In this document: one piece after another, positions 1-8,182 of the stretch
Layout: each line of letters starts with the position of its first letter
How positions within the stretch are numbered: position 1 is the stretch's first letter
NCBI GenBank assembly: GCA_013812145.1
Contig: JACCTY010000026.1
Location: forward strand, 1-51,105
Origin: Geodermatophilaceae bacterium
GTDB lineage: Bacteria > Actinomycetota > Actinomycetes > Mycobacteriales > Geodermatophilaceae
Length of the DNA stretch: 51,105 nt
Direction of reading: 5' to 3'
The notes under the pieces: generated by a model
Told to the model about the DNA's origin: nothing
Databases searched by the model: none
The model's input: the letters and a program-made list of their open reading frames with translations, nothing else
Program-made: the position numbers and the translations under genes

Positions 1-671
1 GCCGCCCGTCGGCTCCGGGCCAGCTGTTCGTGCGGACCCTCGGTGCGGCTCGGCTGCACCGGCGCCGCAGCCAGCGCGGCGAGCGCCGTCGCGAGCCGGT
101 GTACCACTAGTGCGCCATCCGGCCCGAGGACGTCAGCGACGATCGGCCGGCCCGGGACGACGCCGTACCAGGCCGAGTCGGTCCGCTCATCCCAGCCGCG
201 CGGCTCGGCGATCGCAAAGGGCAGTGCGGCGCGGATTGGCCACAGCCGCTCGGCGTCGGCGTGGACCTGCGCTCCACCGGGTGCGACCTTGACGAAGATG
301 GGTCCCTGCGGCGTCTGGCCTTGCACGGTGCATCGGTGGCCGGGGCGGTAACGCACGATTGTGGGATTGCTCAGCCGAGCCAGGACCGCTGCCAGGCCGG
401 GCAGCCCGGGGTCGGCCGCCGCTGGCACCACGCTGATCTGCTCCCAGTCGCGAGGTGTTGTGGCCACGTCGACGCGGATGGCCAGACCGTGGGGGTGGGC
501 GTAGGCCAGAACTGCCCATGGGCTCTGTCCCGGGTGGAACCGGCCGTACTCCCGCTCCCAACCGAACGTCGGCAGGCCGTGCTCGGCGGCCCAGGCAGCT
601 ATCCGGCCGGACACCAGCGTGCCGTCGGACAGTGCGGCCAGGCCATCGGCGTACCGGCTTCGCTGGATCAC
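1..671 (-). CDS. Phosphotransferase-fold (APH/kinase-like) protein, C-terminal part outside window
   Basis: The reading frame is open from a GTG at 671 to the window edge (about 223 residues) and has no stop. The GTG overlaps the stop of the upstream deacetylase gene as GTGA, so the two are probably translationally coupled. Residues about 108-140 read as a kinase N-lobe: VRYRPGHRCTVQ followed by a strand IFVKVAPGG whose Lys could bind ATP. This resembles the kinase-like protein at 2601-3887. The catalytic HxD motif would lie in the missing C-lobe. It is the last visible gene of the glycan operon, so I infer phosphorylation of a sugar or small molecule rather than drug resistance. The family call is moderately sure; the substrate is unknown. 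Confidence 0.6.
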   Translation of the reverse strand, partial: MIQRSRYADGLAALSDGTLVSGRIAAWAAEHGLPTFGWEREYGRFHPGQSPWAVLAYAHPHGLAIRVDVATTPRDWEQISVVPAAADPGLPGLAAVLARLSNPTIVRYRPGHRCTVQGQTPQGPIFVKVAPGGAQVHADAERLWPIRAALPFAIAEPRGWDERTDSAWYGVVPGRPIVADVLGPDGALVVHRLATALAALAAAPVQPSRTEGPHEQLARSRRA

Positions 672-1390
672 CCGGCCAGCTCGAGGATCGATGCCCGGCG
701 TACGGCGGGGTGCCGGGCGAGCAGCGCCACTACCTGCTCGATCGCTGCCAGCTCGTGTTCGTCGGTGACGGCATGGTGGAGCATCAGGCCGACCGGCTCG
801 GGAGCAGCGACCGCCGCCGCGATCCGGGCGGCCAGCTCGGCCCGCGTCCACCGCTGGCCGTGCTGCCGGCCAAACCAGTCCACCGTCACCGGCACTTCGG
901 TGAGACCCGGCCGCTGGACGGGCGGGGCGGTGCTGTCCCGCGACAGGACCCGGAAGCCCTCAACCAGCAGTACGTCGGCGGTGTCGGCCGTGCAGCGGTT
1001 CCACGGCGGGGTGAACACCGGGTCGCAGCGCTCATCGAACGCGTCCCGCATGCGAGCCCCGCCGGCGGCGACGTCGCGCGCCTGCGCTCTAGCGTCCCGC
1101 GATCGGCCGAACTCGTGCTTGCGCCCGGAACTCTCGTGGTTCAGGTGGGCGTAGCCGTGCTGGTGCACCCGGACGCAGTCGGTGAGGCGCGCACGAAGCG
1201 CGGTCACCAGCCCCGGGTGCAGTTCGGCTGGGATGACTGCCACGTCCACGGCGACGGCGTACCGGTCGAAGACGTCCAGCAGCGCGAACAAGCGGTCGTC
1301 GGCCCAGCCGGCGTCGTCGTCCCGGAAGAACACCGGGCACGGGTCGGCCGCGGCGTCCAGGGCGGCACGGACCGGGTCGAGCCAGGTCAT
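668..1390 (-). CDS. Polysaccharide deacetylase-like protein (DUF2334/NodB-type fold)
   Basis: This 240-residue protein shows the metal-binding signatures of the carbohydrate esterase 4 / NodB fold in their usual order. There is an acidic triad FFRDDDAGW near residue 21, a histidine motif VHQHGYAHLNHE near 75, FTPPWNRC near 128, and LMLHHAVTDE near 203. No signal peptide or membrane segment is visible, so it probably acts in the cytoplasm or on a lipid-linked intermediate. The start ATG overlaps the stop of the glycosyltransferase gene by 4 bp and its own stop overlaps the next gene. Context suggests removal of N-acetyl groups from a glycan made by the neighbouring enzymes. The fold is fairly sure; the substrate is inferred. 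Confidence 0.8.
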   Translation of the reverse strand: MTWLDPVRAALDAAADPCPVFFRDDDAGWADDRLFALLDVFDRYAVAVDVAVIPAELHPGLVTALRARLTDCVRVHQHGYAHLNHESSGRKHEFGRSRDARAQARDVAAGGARMRDAFDERCDPVFTPPWNRCTADTADVLLVEGFRVLSRDSTAPPVQRPGLTEVPVTVDWFGRQHGQRWTRAELAARIAAAVAAPEPVGLMLHHAVTDEHELAAIEQVVALLARHPAVRRASILELAG

Positions 1391-2604
1391 CCGGCCCGCT
1401 CCCAGCCCGCAGTGCCCCCTGCGTTACGTCCGTAGATCCGGCTGCTATGGCGCTCGGCTGTACGGACGTTGTGGAGATTCGTGAGGAGCCGGGCGGTCGT
1501 TTCCGCTCCGGACAGGTCCAGGCCGGTCGCGGGCGGCCACTCGGACGCGGCGGCGGTCAGCTCGGCCAGCAACCGCTCGCCACGCAGCTCAGCGGCCGGG
1601 ATGCCGCGGACGAGCCCCAGCGCGGTCAGCCGCTCGACCCGGCGGGTCTGCTCGTCCTCCGCACCCTCCGAGAACGGCACGATGACTGCCGGTGTGCCGG
1701 CCCGGAGGATGTCCATGATCGTGTTGTAGCCGCCTTGGCTCAGCGACAGCAGCGAGCGGTGGATCTCCAGGCTGAGGTCGTCGACCCGACGGACCGCTTG
1801 CAGAGCCGGCGATCCGGCAGCCTGTTCGCACAGCCACTCCCAGACCGGATCCGGCAGGAACGGTCCGGCGACGACCGTCGTCGTCAGGCCGGTCCGCTCG
1901 GCAAGTGCGTGGTGTACGCCGACCGCGGCGCGGACCAGCGGTTCGCCGACCATCCCGCCGCCGGAGGAGACCAGCAGCCGCCTCAGGGGCTCGACCTCGA
2001 CAATCGGCGGCGGGGCGACGAAGCCGGTGTAGTGCACCGGCACGGCAAGCGGCGTCGTCGGCTGGAAGGAGTCGGCCAACCTCGCGAACGCCGGATCGGA
2101 ATGCACCAGGATCACGTCGAGGAAGCGGTTGGCGCGTTGGCAGACCCGCTCGTCGTACGCCGCCTGCTCCCGGCGCTGGTTGACCAGGATGTCGCGGAGG
2201 CTGCACACCACCAGGGGGCCACCCGGTCGTGCGGCCGCCTCCACCAGGGGCAGCAGCTCGAACTCGAACTTGCGCCGGCCGAACGGGTACATCTCGATCA
2301 GGACGACATCGGGCGCCACCCGGTGCAGGGCGTCCAGGACAGCCGTTCGCCGGTGCGCTTTGGCCTGGTCCACGCTGAGCGCCGGGTCGTGGCTGATCAA
2401 CTTGTGGTTCTCGTCGTGGCCGAGTGGCGCCAGGTTGACCACGTCGATGCCCGAGGCGATCCGGGTTCCGGGCGGGAAGCGGCCCCCGTTGAGCAGCACG
2501 ACGTCGAAGGTTGCGCCCAGCGCCTCGGCCAGTCGCAGCGAACGGGCGAGGTGCCCGAGCCCCAGCGAGTGCTGGCAGTAGAAGAGCAGCCGCGGCCGGG
2601 TCAT
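1387..2604 (-). CDS. GT-B fold glycosyltransferase (MurG/GT28-like)
   Basis: The 405-residue protein has the two-domain GT-B layout. The N-terminal strand-loop CQHSLGLGHLARS lies at residues 9-21, and the C-terminal nucleotide-sugar domain carries SQGGYNTIMDILRAGTPAV near residue 290 followed by an acidic loop EDEQTRRVERL. These correspond to the donor-binding region of GT28/MurG-type enzymes. No export signal is seen, so it acts on the cytoplasmic face. A paralogue lies on the opposite strand at 11168-12286 and shares the GLGH...R start and the GYNT motif. Its ends overlap both neighbouring genes by 4 bp. It probably transfers one sugar of the glycan; donor and acceptor are unknown. Confidence 0.8.
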   Translation of the reverse strand: MTRPRLLFYCQHSLGLGHLARSLRLAEALGATFDVVLLNGGRFPPGTRIASGIDVVNLAPLGHDENHKLISHDPALSVDQAKAHRRTAVLDALHRVAPDVVLIEMYPFGRRKFEFELLPLVEAAARPGGPLVVCSLRDILVNQRREQAAYDERVCQRANRFLDVILVHSDPAFARLADSFQPTTPLAVPVHYTGFVAPPPIVEVEPLRRLLVSSGGGMVGEPLVRAAVGVHHALAERTGLTTTVVAGPFLPDPVWEWLCEQAAGSPALQAVRRVDDLSLEIHRSLLSLSQGGYNTIMDILRAGTPAVIVPFSEGAEDEQTRRVERLTALGLVRGIPAAELRGERLLAELTAAASEWPPATGLDLSGAETTARLLTNLHNVRTAERHSSRIYGRNAGGTAGWERAG

Positions 2605-3887
2605 CGCCGCACCCCCTCGCGCAGGGTGCGGTCGGCCGCGGCGAGCAGCTCGTCGAGGTGTCCGAGGACCGGCGCGTGCACCCGGTTGACTGCCCGCATC
2701 GCCCGTTCGGCGAGCAGCGCTGCAGCCGTGTGCCAGCGCACCGAGGCGCCGCTGGGCGGCGGGCGTACGCCGGCGTACCCGTCCAGAAAGGCAGCCCCGA
2801 GGTCGGCGGCGGCCGGACCCCCGAGCAGCTCGTCCTGGTGCAGCCGCGCCAGCAGGCTGCCGATGTCGTTCGCCGCGGCTCCGGTGCCAGCCTGATCGAG
2901 GTCGATCAGCCCGATCCGGTCCGCGGTTATCAAGGCGTTCTTCGGATGGCAGTCACCGTGCAGCAGGACTGGACCCTCGGCAGCGGGCATCGTGTCAGCC
3001 AGCCGGATGGCCAGCTGCCACGCCCGGACCGCCACGTCGGGACGGGCGCGGCCGACAAGTTCGGCGCTGTGGAGGACGCGGGGCAGCGCCAGCCGGGTGA
3101 ACCGACGCAGTCCAGCGGCGCGGTCGGTCGGACCGGCGGCGTGCAGCGTGGCGATGGCCGCGCCCAGCCGCCCCACCGCATCCGGCAGCTCGTTGACCGG
3201 CAGCTCCGACCATCGCACGCCCGGCATCGCCTCTACCAGGAGCAGGTCGCGCTCCATCCACCAGCTGAGTGGCCGGGGGGACCCGACCGGCTGATCGGCA
3301 CCCGCTAAGGCCGTAGCGATCCGGCGGTAGCGGTCAGCCAGGGCGGCGACGTCCACGCTTCCGGGCGCGAAGACCTTGGCGAATGCGGAGGTGACACCTG
3401 TGTGGTCGACCGCTCGCAGCGCGACCGAGCGTTCCGGCGCGTACTCGACGACCTCGCTGTGCTGCCAGGACGGGTACAGCCGGTCCGCCGGGTGCATCAG
3501 CTCGGCCAGCCCGCGCAGCCGGCGGTCGTTCGGGAAGGTCCACCACACCGTGTCCAACGCCTGGTCCAGCACGACCCCCGGTAGCCCGTCGACCGGAACT
3601 GCCGTTGCCGCTGCCCGCCGGTACGCCGCCGCTCCCCCGCCATCGGTGAACGCGCGGGCCGCCAGCAGGTGTTGCCGATCTCCGGCATGCAGCCGGTAGA
3701 CGACCCGCAGGCTGTCGGTGATCCGGTACTTGGCGCGAACCAGCGTGCACGTGCGGATGTCGGCGAGCCCTAGCAGCGGTGTCAGCCGGGCGGCGACCGC
3801 TGCGGCATCCAGCAGCCGGTCGCGATGGGGCAGCGCCGGGTCGGCGGCGAGGTCGTGGGCGAGCACCGCGGTCAGCACAGCAGCCAC
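2601..3887 (-). CDS. Phosphotransferase-fold (APH-like) kinase
   Basis: This 428-residue protein carries a clear aminoglycoside phosphotransferase/choline kinase catalytic signature. HGDCHPKN lies near residue 310 (catalytic Asp and Mg-binding Asn) and IGLIDLDQAG about 15 residues later is the DFG equivalent. The N-lobe has LVRAKYRITDSLRVVYR. The GTG start at 3887 overlaps the upstream lyase stop by 16 bp; a second GTG at 3878 would also fit. Its stop overlaps the glycosyltransferase start. Being embedded in a glycan operon with a second kinase-like gene at the left edge, it more likely phosphorylates a sugar or glycan precursor than an antibiotic. Kinase fold is well supported; the substrate is not. 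Confidence 0.8.
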   Translation of the reverse strand: MAAVLTAVLAHDLAADPALPHRDRLLDAAAVAARLTPLLGLADIRTCTLVRAKYRITDSLRVVYRLHAGDRQHLLAARAFTDGGGAAAYRRAAATAVPVDGLPGVVLDQALDTVWWTFPNDRRLRGLAELMHPADRLYPSWQHSEVVEYAPERSVALRAVDHTGVTSAFAKVFAPGSVDVAALADRYRRIATALAGADQPVGSPRPLSWWMERDLLLVEAMPGVRWSELPVNELPDAVGRLGAAIATLHAAGPTDRAAGLRRFTRLALPRVLHSAELVGRARPDVAVRAWQLAIRLADTMPAAEGPVLLHGDCHPKNALITADRIGLIDLDQAGTGAAANDIGSLLARLHQDELLGGPAAADLGAAFLDGYAGVRPPPSGASVRWHTAAALLAERAMRAVNRVHAPVLGHLDELLAAADRTLREGVRR

Positions 3888-5797
3888 TCAGGCGCCCCGC
3901 CGGCATCCCATCCCACCGTGTCGGTCCCGTCCGGCCGGCGCACCGTGACCTCGACCCGGTCGTCCTCACCCGCCGCGACCACAGCTACCGACGCCCCGAC
4001 GTTGCCCCCTGGCGGCGGATTCGCCCGGCGTGTCCAGCGGCGTGTCGGCGCGCCCGGGGGGCAACGCGGGTGAAGGCCGGCGCTTTGCCCCCTCACGGCG
4101 GTTTGAAGCGGCGTGTCGAGCGGCGTGTCCCCGCGCCCGGGGGGCAACGCGGACTGTCTAGGCGCCCCGCCGGGCAGCAGGACCGTGACCAGATCGGCAT
4201 TGGTCCCGGCTGTCCGCACCGCGACGACCGGCGCGGGCAGCTTCACGCCGTACGCCGGGGAGACCCAGCCCTCCTCGAGCCCGACCGTCCCACAGCCGGC
4301 CGGTACGACGAGCAGGCCGGCCGGGGTGTGCACGCTGGTCTGCGCGGCAGCGGCCCGCAGCGTCGTACCGCCCTGGGCGTCGGCCGGAAGGTGCCAGCGG
4401 GCGGAGTACCGGTGTGGGACGGCCGAACGCAGCCGGTCGTGCACGATCCAGTAGTCGTCGCGCACGAACGCAACCGTCCGGGTGTGTACGGCGTCGTACG
4501 CGGGGCTGATGACCTCGCCGCGGACGACGTCCAGCCCGGGGATCGTCCAGCGACCGATCAGCCGGGCGGTTGACACCGGATCCCTCGGCTTGCCCGGCCG
4601 GTACGCCGTCTGGTCCAGCCCGTCCATGCACACGGTGTTGTGCCCGGCGGTGCCCTTGAACCAGCGCCGCCAGCCCGAGCCGTGCGCGGCGTAGGTGTAG
4701 CGGCCGGGGTCGACCACGAGCGGACCGCCGTCGCCGTACAGCTCCACCGACAGCTGGTCGTAGTGCCCGTGTCCGCCGTCGCCGAGCGGCCCGCAGTCGA
4801 ACACGCCGAACCGCTCGTCGGCGTACGCCCGGCCACGGTCGCCCCAGCCGCTGCGCTGGATGTGGTACCCGCCGATCGGGAAGCTGACCGCGCGGTCCGG
4901 TGGCGGGGTACCGCGTCGGCCGGCACTCGTCGCCCAGGCCAGGTCCGGCCGGTCCAGCAGCTCGGCGCAACCCGCGAGCAGGTCGCGGAAGTCATCGGGG
5001 TCCCCGTCGGACAGCGCCGGGGTGATCCCGTCCGGACGCTGGACGTGCAGCGCGAAGTCGCACCCGCGGTGGACCCGGTCGAGCAGGACGTCCGGGACGG
5101 TCAGGCCGGCGGCACGGGCATTGGCGAGAGCACCCACGAACGAGCGGAGCACGATCAGGTGGTAATCCGTGCTGCACTCGCGATGGACACCGTCGTCCCA
5201 GATGTCGATGCGGGCGTTGTCGGCGAGGGCAGTCAGCGCGTCTTGCGCGCGGGTGTCGTCGCGCAGGGCAAGACCGACGAGCAGCAGCGTGTACAGCTCG
5301 AGGGTGCGGTGGTTGCGCTGGGCGGTGAGATGCTGGGCGATGTGCCGGGCGTCGGCGTCGATCTTCTCCAGCAGCCGTTCGGCCAGTCCTGGTCGAAGCC
5401 CGTCGTACGCCGGGGCGGCGGCGAAGCTCTGCCAGGCGTACAGCCAGTTCTGCAACCGCCGGGCGGAAATGTCGGAGCTGTCCTGACCCACCTGCACCTG
5501 CTGGCAAAAGGAGTCGACCAGATCCTGCCAGGTGCTGAGGTAGTCCCGCTCACCGGTGACGGCGTACGCGTGCGCCAGATCCAGCCCCTCGTACAGCTTG
5601 ACCCACTCGATCCGCCACTCCTCGTCGTCGATACCGCTGGGATGCAGCCAGTCCGGCCGGCGGCCGAGCGCCAGGGTGAGCCCGGAGTGGGTGAAGCGGC
5701 CGGCCCGAGCGGCGTCGGCAACAGCAATGTCGCGGCGGCGCTGCCCGGTCAGGCAGATCACCGGTCGGGGCGTCGTGACGCCCAGGACCGCAGTCAC
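3872..5797 (-). CDS. Heparinase II/III-like polysaccharide lyase
   Basis: The 641-residue product has an N-terminal alpha-helical toroid (about residues 1-320) and a C-terminal beta-sandwich with the heparinase II/III motif around residues 345-370 (GHYDQLSVELYG, then LVVDPGRYTY). Such enzymes cleave uronic-acid-containing glycans by beta-elimination. There is no signal peptide, which is unusual for a secreted lyase; it may act on intracellular or lipid-linked glycan or leave the cell by another route. The GTG start overlaps the GT4 stop as GTGA. Residues about 549-599 are encoded by a tandem palindromic repeat (4000-4152) that interrupts the beta-sandwich with a Pro/Arg-rich stretch yet keeps the frame open. 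The uronate dehydrogenase upstream fits the activity. Confidence 0.85.
   Translation of the reverse strand: MTAVLGVTTPRPVICLTGQRRRDIAVADAARAGRFTHSGLTLALGRRPDWLHPSGIDDEEWRIEWVKLYEGLDLAHAYAVTGERDYLSTWQDLVDSFCQQVQVGQDSSDISARRLQNWLYAWQSFAAAPAYDGLRPGLAERLLEKIDADARHIAQHLTAQRNHRTLELYTLLLVGLALRDDTRAQDALTALADNARIDIWDDGVHRECSTDYHLIVLRSFVGALANARAAGLTVPDVLLDRVHRGCDFALHVQRPDGITPALSDGDPDDFRDLLAGCAELLDRPDLAWATSAGRRGTPPPDRAVSFPIGGYHIQRSGWGDRGRAYADERFGVFDCGPLGDGGHGHYDQLSVELYGDGGPLVVDPGRYTYAAHGSGWRRWFKGTAGHNTVCMDGLDQTAYRPGKPRDPVSTARLIGRWTIPGLDVVRGEVISPAYDAVHTRTVAFVRDDYWIVHDRLRSAVPHRYSARWHLPADAQGGTTLRAAAAQTSVHTPAGLLVVPAGCGTVGLEEGWVSPAYGVKLPAPVVAVRTAGTNADLVTVLLPGGAPRQSALPPGRGDTPLDTPLQTAVRGQSAGLHPRCPPGAPTRRWTRRANPPPGGNVGASVAVVAAGEDDRVEVTVRRPDGTDTVGWDAGGAPEWLLC
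4000..4152. repeat. Tandem palindromic repeat inside the lyase coding sequence
   Basis: Two copies lie 83 bp apart (about 4000-4069 and 4083-4152). Each is bounded by complementary arms: gttgccccc (4001-4009) with gggggcaac (4057-4065), and ttgccccc (4085-4092) with gggggcaa (4140-4147). The right halves (4027-4069 and 4110-4152) are 43 nt long and differ at only three positions. The element lies wholly within the heparinase-like gene and adds about 51 codons without a stop. It looks like a small mobile palindrome or an expanded repeat. Confidence 0.8.
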
Positions 5798-7104
5798 TGC
5801 CGCCCACCCGGTCTCGCTGCGAAGAGGCCGGCCAGCTGCTTGGCGAGCAAGTCCCCGTCGAACTCCTCGGCCACCGTCAGCGGGGCTGCCTGCGCCAACC
5901 CGAGCCGGAGCCCGTGGTCAGTGGCGAGCCGGCGCAGTGCGCCCGCAAGCGACTCGGGATCCTCCGGCGGCACCAGCAGGCCGTTGACCCCGTGGCGGAC
6001 AAGCTCGGGGATGCCGCTGACCGTGGTGGACACGACCGGCAGCCCGGCCGCCATCGCCTCCATCATGACATTGGGGATGCCGTCGCGATCGCCGTCGGCC
6101 ACCACCCGGCAGGCCAGCGCGAAGACGTCGCACTCCCGGTAGAGCGCCAGCAGCTCCCACTGACTCAGCGGTCCGACGATGCGTACGACGTCGCCGAGAC
6201 CCCGACCGGCGACCAGCCCGCGCACCGGCGTACCGGCCGGTCCGTCCTCGCCGGCGATCGTCAGCGACACGTCGAACCCACCGGCACGTAGCAACCCGAT
6301 CGCCTCGACCAGGACATCGAAGCCCTTCTTGGGGACGAGCCGCCCCACGGCCGCCACGCGCAGCCGCCCGTCCGGCGGCCGGACCGGCGTCGCGACCTCG
6401 CTGATGAGCTGAGCGAAGTCGGCATTGAGGCCGTGGTAGACGCGGTGGACGTCGGTCCCGGGTGTCAGCCGCTGCAGATGCTCGCGGTTCGCCGCCGTAC
6501 AGGTGACGACGAAGTCAGCGGCGCGCATCTTGCGAGCCAGCAGGCCCGCCGGGTTCAGCGAGTCGAGGTAGATGTCCTTGGCATGTCCGGTGAACGAGAA
6601 CGGGAGTGCGCACAGCATCGACGCCAACCAGGTGATGGTGGTCGTCCCGTGCGCAAAGTGCGCGTGCAGCCTGCCGATGCCGCCGGTGGTGAGCACCCGG
6701 TCGGCGAGTTCGACGGCCTGCAGAAGTTCCTTGACGTGGATCGAGCGCGGTCGCCAACGCTTTCGGGTCCGAACCGACTGGGCGCCGGCCGCACCGATCG
6801 TTCGGGCCAGCCGCAGCGGGCGCCGGCGGACCATTCGCAGCAGCGCCGGCCGGTACGCCGGCAGGTTGCGCCGCAACCAGGGAAGCAGCGGCTGGCCGGA
6901 CAGCGGGGTCGTCGGCGGAAGGTACGACGCAACCACGGCGATCCGGTCGACCACCGGGTGGTGCGAGGTCTCGTCCGCGGGCTTGACGACGTACAGGCGC
7001 AGCGGTACGCCGAGCTGCTCCATCCGCCAGATCTCGCTGGCGATGAACAGCTCCGACATCCGCGGGTAGCCCTTGAGGACATACCCGACGGCGAGCTCAG
7101 CCAT
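5794..7104 (-). CDS. GT4 family glycosyltransferase (retaining, GT-B)
   Basis: The 436-residue protein begins with a strand and loop typical of GT4 enzymes such as those for colanic acid (GYVLKGYPRMSELFIASEI). It carries VGRLVPKKGFDVL near residue 250, GEDGP near 280, and the donor-site segment GIPNVMMEAMAAGLPVV near 345, which includes the EX7E-type acidic pair. The ATG start overlaps the preceding GT4 gene by 8 bp and its stop overlaps the lyase gene. It is probably cytoplasmic or peripheral at the membrane. It resembles its upstream neighbour in both opening and donor motifs, so the pair may be an old tandem duplication with different linkage specificity. Sugar donor unknown. Confidence 0.88.
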   Translation of the reverse strand: MAELAVGYVLKGYPRMSELFIASEIWRMEQLGVPLRLYVVKPADETSHHPVVDRIAVVASYLPPTTPLSGQPLLPWLRRNLPAYRPALLRMVRRRPLRLARTIGAAGAQSVRTRKRWRPRSIHVKELLQAVELADRVLTTGGIGRLHAHFAHGTTTITWLASMLCALPFSFTGHAKDIYLDSLNPAGLLARKMRAADFVVTCTAANREHLQRLTPGTDVHRVYHGLNADFAQLISEVATPVRPPDGRLRVAAVGRLVPKKGFDVLVEAIGLLRAGGFDVSLTIAGEDGPAGTPVRGLVAGRGLGDVVRIVGPLSQWELLALYRECDVFALACRVVADGDRDGIPNVMMEAMAAGLPVVSTTVSGIPELVRHGVNGLLVPPEDPESLAGALRRLATDHGLRLGLAQAAPLTVAEEFDGDLLAKQLAGLFAARPGGRQ

Positions 7105-8182
7105 ACGCCCGCCTCAGCGTGGCGAGGAAGTGCCGGGTGCAGCGGTGCAGCCCGAACTCGGCCTCAACGCGGCTCCGGCCGGCGGCGCCGAGAGCGCGGC
7201 GCTGGGCCGGGGCGTCGATCAGACCGGTCAGGGCGGCGGCGAGCGCGGTGATGTCACCGGGCGAGACCAGGACGCCGGTCACACCGTCGCGCACCGCCGA
7301 CGGGATGGCCGACACGTCGGTTGCGACGACCGGCCGCCGGCTGGCCATCGCCTCCAGCACGACATTGGGGAGCCCGTCGCGGTCCCCCCGACTGTCCACA
7401 ATGGACGGCACCACGACGAGATCGGCGGCAGCGTACGCAGCCGGCAGCGTCTCATGGGTCAGCCGGCCGGCAAACCGGATCCGATCGGCCAGCCCCAGGT
7501 CATCGGCCAGCGCGATCAGCCGCTCCCGGAGCACCCCGTCCCCGACGAGGGTGAGCCGGAACGGCCGCTCGACCCGGGCGAGCGCCCGCAGGAGCACCTC
7601 GAAGCCCTTCTTCTCCACGAACCTGCCCACCGCCAGCAGCGACACCGGCTGCGTCTCGGGCCGGTCGCTGGCCGGGAACCCGGCCAGGTCGACGCCGTGG
7701 CGGACGAGGGTGGCCCGGCCACCGGCGGCCGCGACCTCTGCGGCCGCGTCACCGTTGCAGGACACGACGAGAGCCGCCCGCCGTACCCGGTCCGCCAGGT
7801 CGGATCGGGACACCCTGCGCACGTCGAGGGCGTGCACGCTGAACCCGAACGGGAGTCCCGTACGCCGGGCCGCCGCGGCCGCCACGGCGGCCGGCTGGTG
7901 CGCGAAATAACCGTGGATGGCCGCCGCCCCCGTGTCGGCGGCCCGCTTCCCCACGAAGTCCGCCTGCGGACGCAGGTCGCCGGCCGGTACGAACTCGACC
8001 AGTCGGCCGATCCGCGCCGCGGCCGGGTGCTGCGGCCCGCTCTCGCCCTCCTTGAGCGCGAGTACGGCGGCCAGCATGCCGGCCTCGTGCAGGGCGGTCA
8101 GCTCGTTGAGCGCGAAGACCTCCGAGACCCGGGGCCAGCCGGAGACGACGACGACGACCTTCGGCTCAGAGGTGCTCGACAT
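7097..8182 (-). CDS. GT4 family glycosyltransferase
   Basis: I placed the start at the ATG at 8182, which gives 361 residues opening MSSTSEPKVVVVVSGWPRV; a longer reading from 8227 runs deeper into the upstream dehydrogenase gene. GT4 features are VVSGWPRVSEVFALNELTA at the N-terminus, VGRFVEKKGFEVLLRAL in the linker and DGLPNVVLEAMASRRPVV at the donor site. The gene overlaps the upstream dehydrogenase by 17 bp and the next GT4 gene by 8 bp. It most likely adds one sugar in sequence with its neighbour. The family is sure; donor and acceptor are not visible. Confidence 0.87.
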   Translation of the reverse strand: MSSTSEPKVVVVVSGWPRVSEVFALNELTALHEAGMLAAVLALKEGESGPQHPAAARIGRLVEFVPAGDLRPQADFVGKRAADTGAAAIHGYFAHQPAAVAAAAARRTGLPFGFSVHALDVRRVSRSDLADRVRRAALVVSCNGDAAAEVAAAGGRATLVRHGVDLAGFPASDRPETQPVSLLAVGRFVEKKGFEVLLRALARVERPFRLTLVGDGVLRERLIALADDLGLADRIRFAGRLTHETLPAAYAAADLVVVPSIVDSRGDRDGLPNVVLEAMASRRPVVATDVSAIPSAVRDGVTGVLVSPGDITALAAALTGLIDAPAQRRALGAAGRSRVEAEFGLHRCTRHFLATLRRAYG

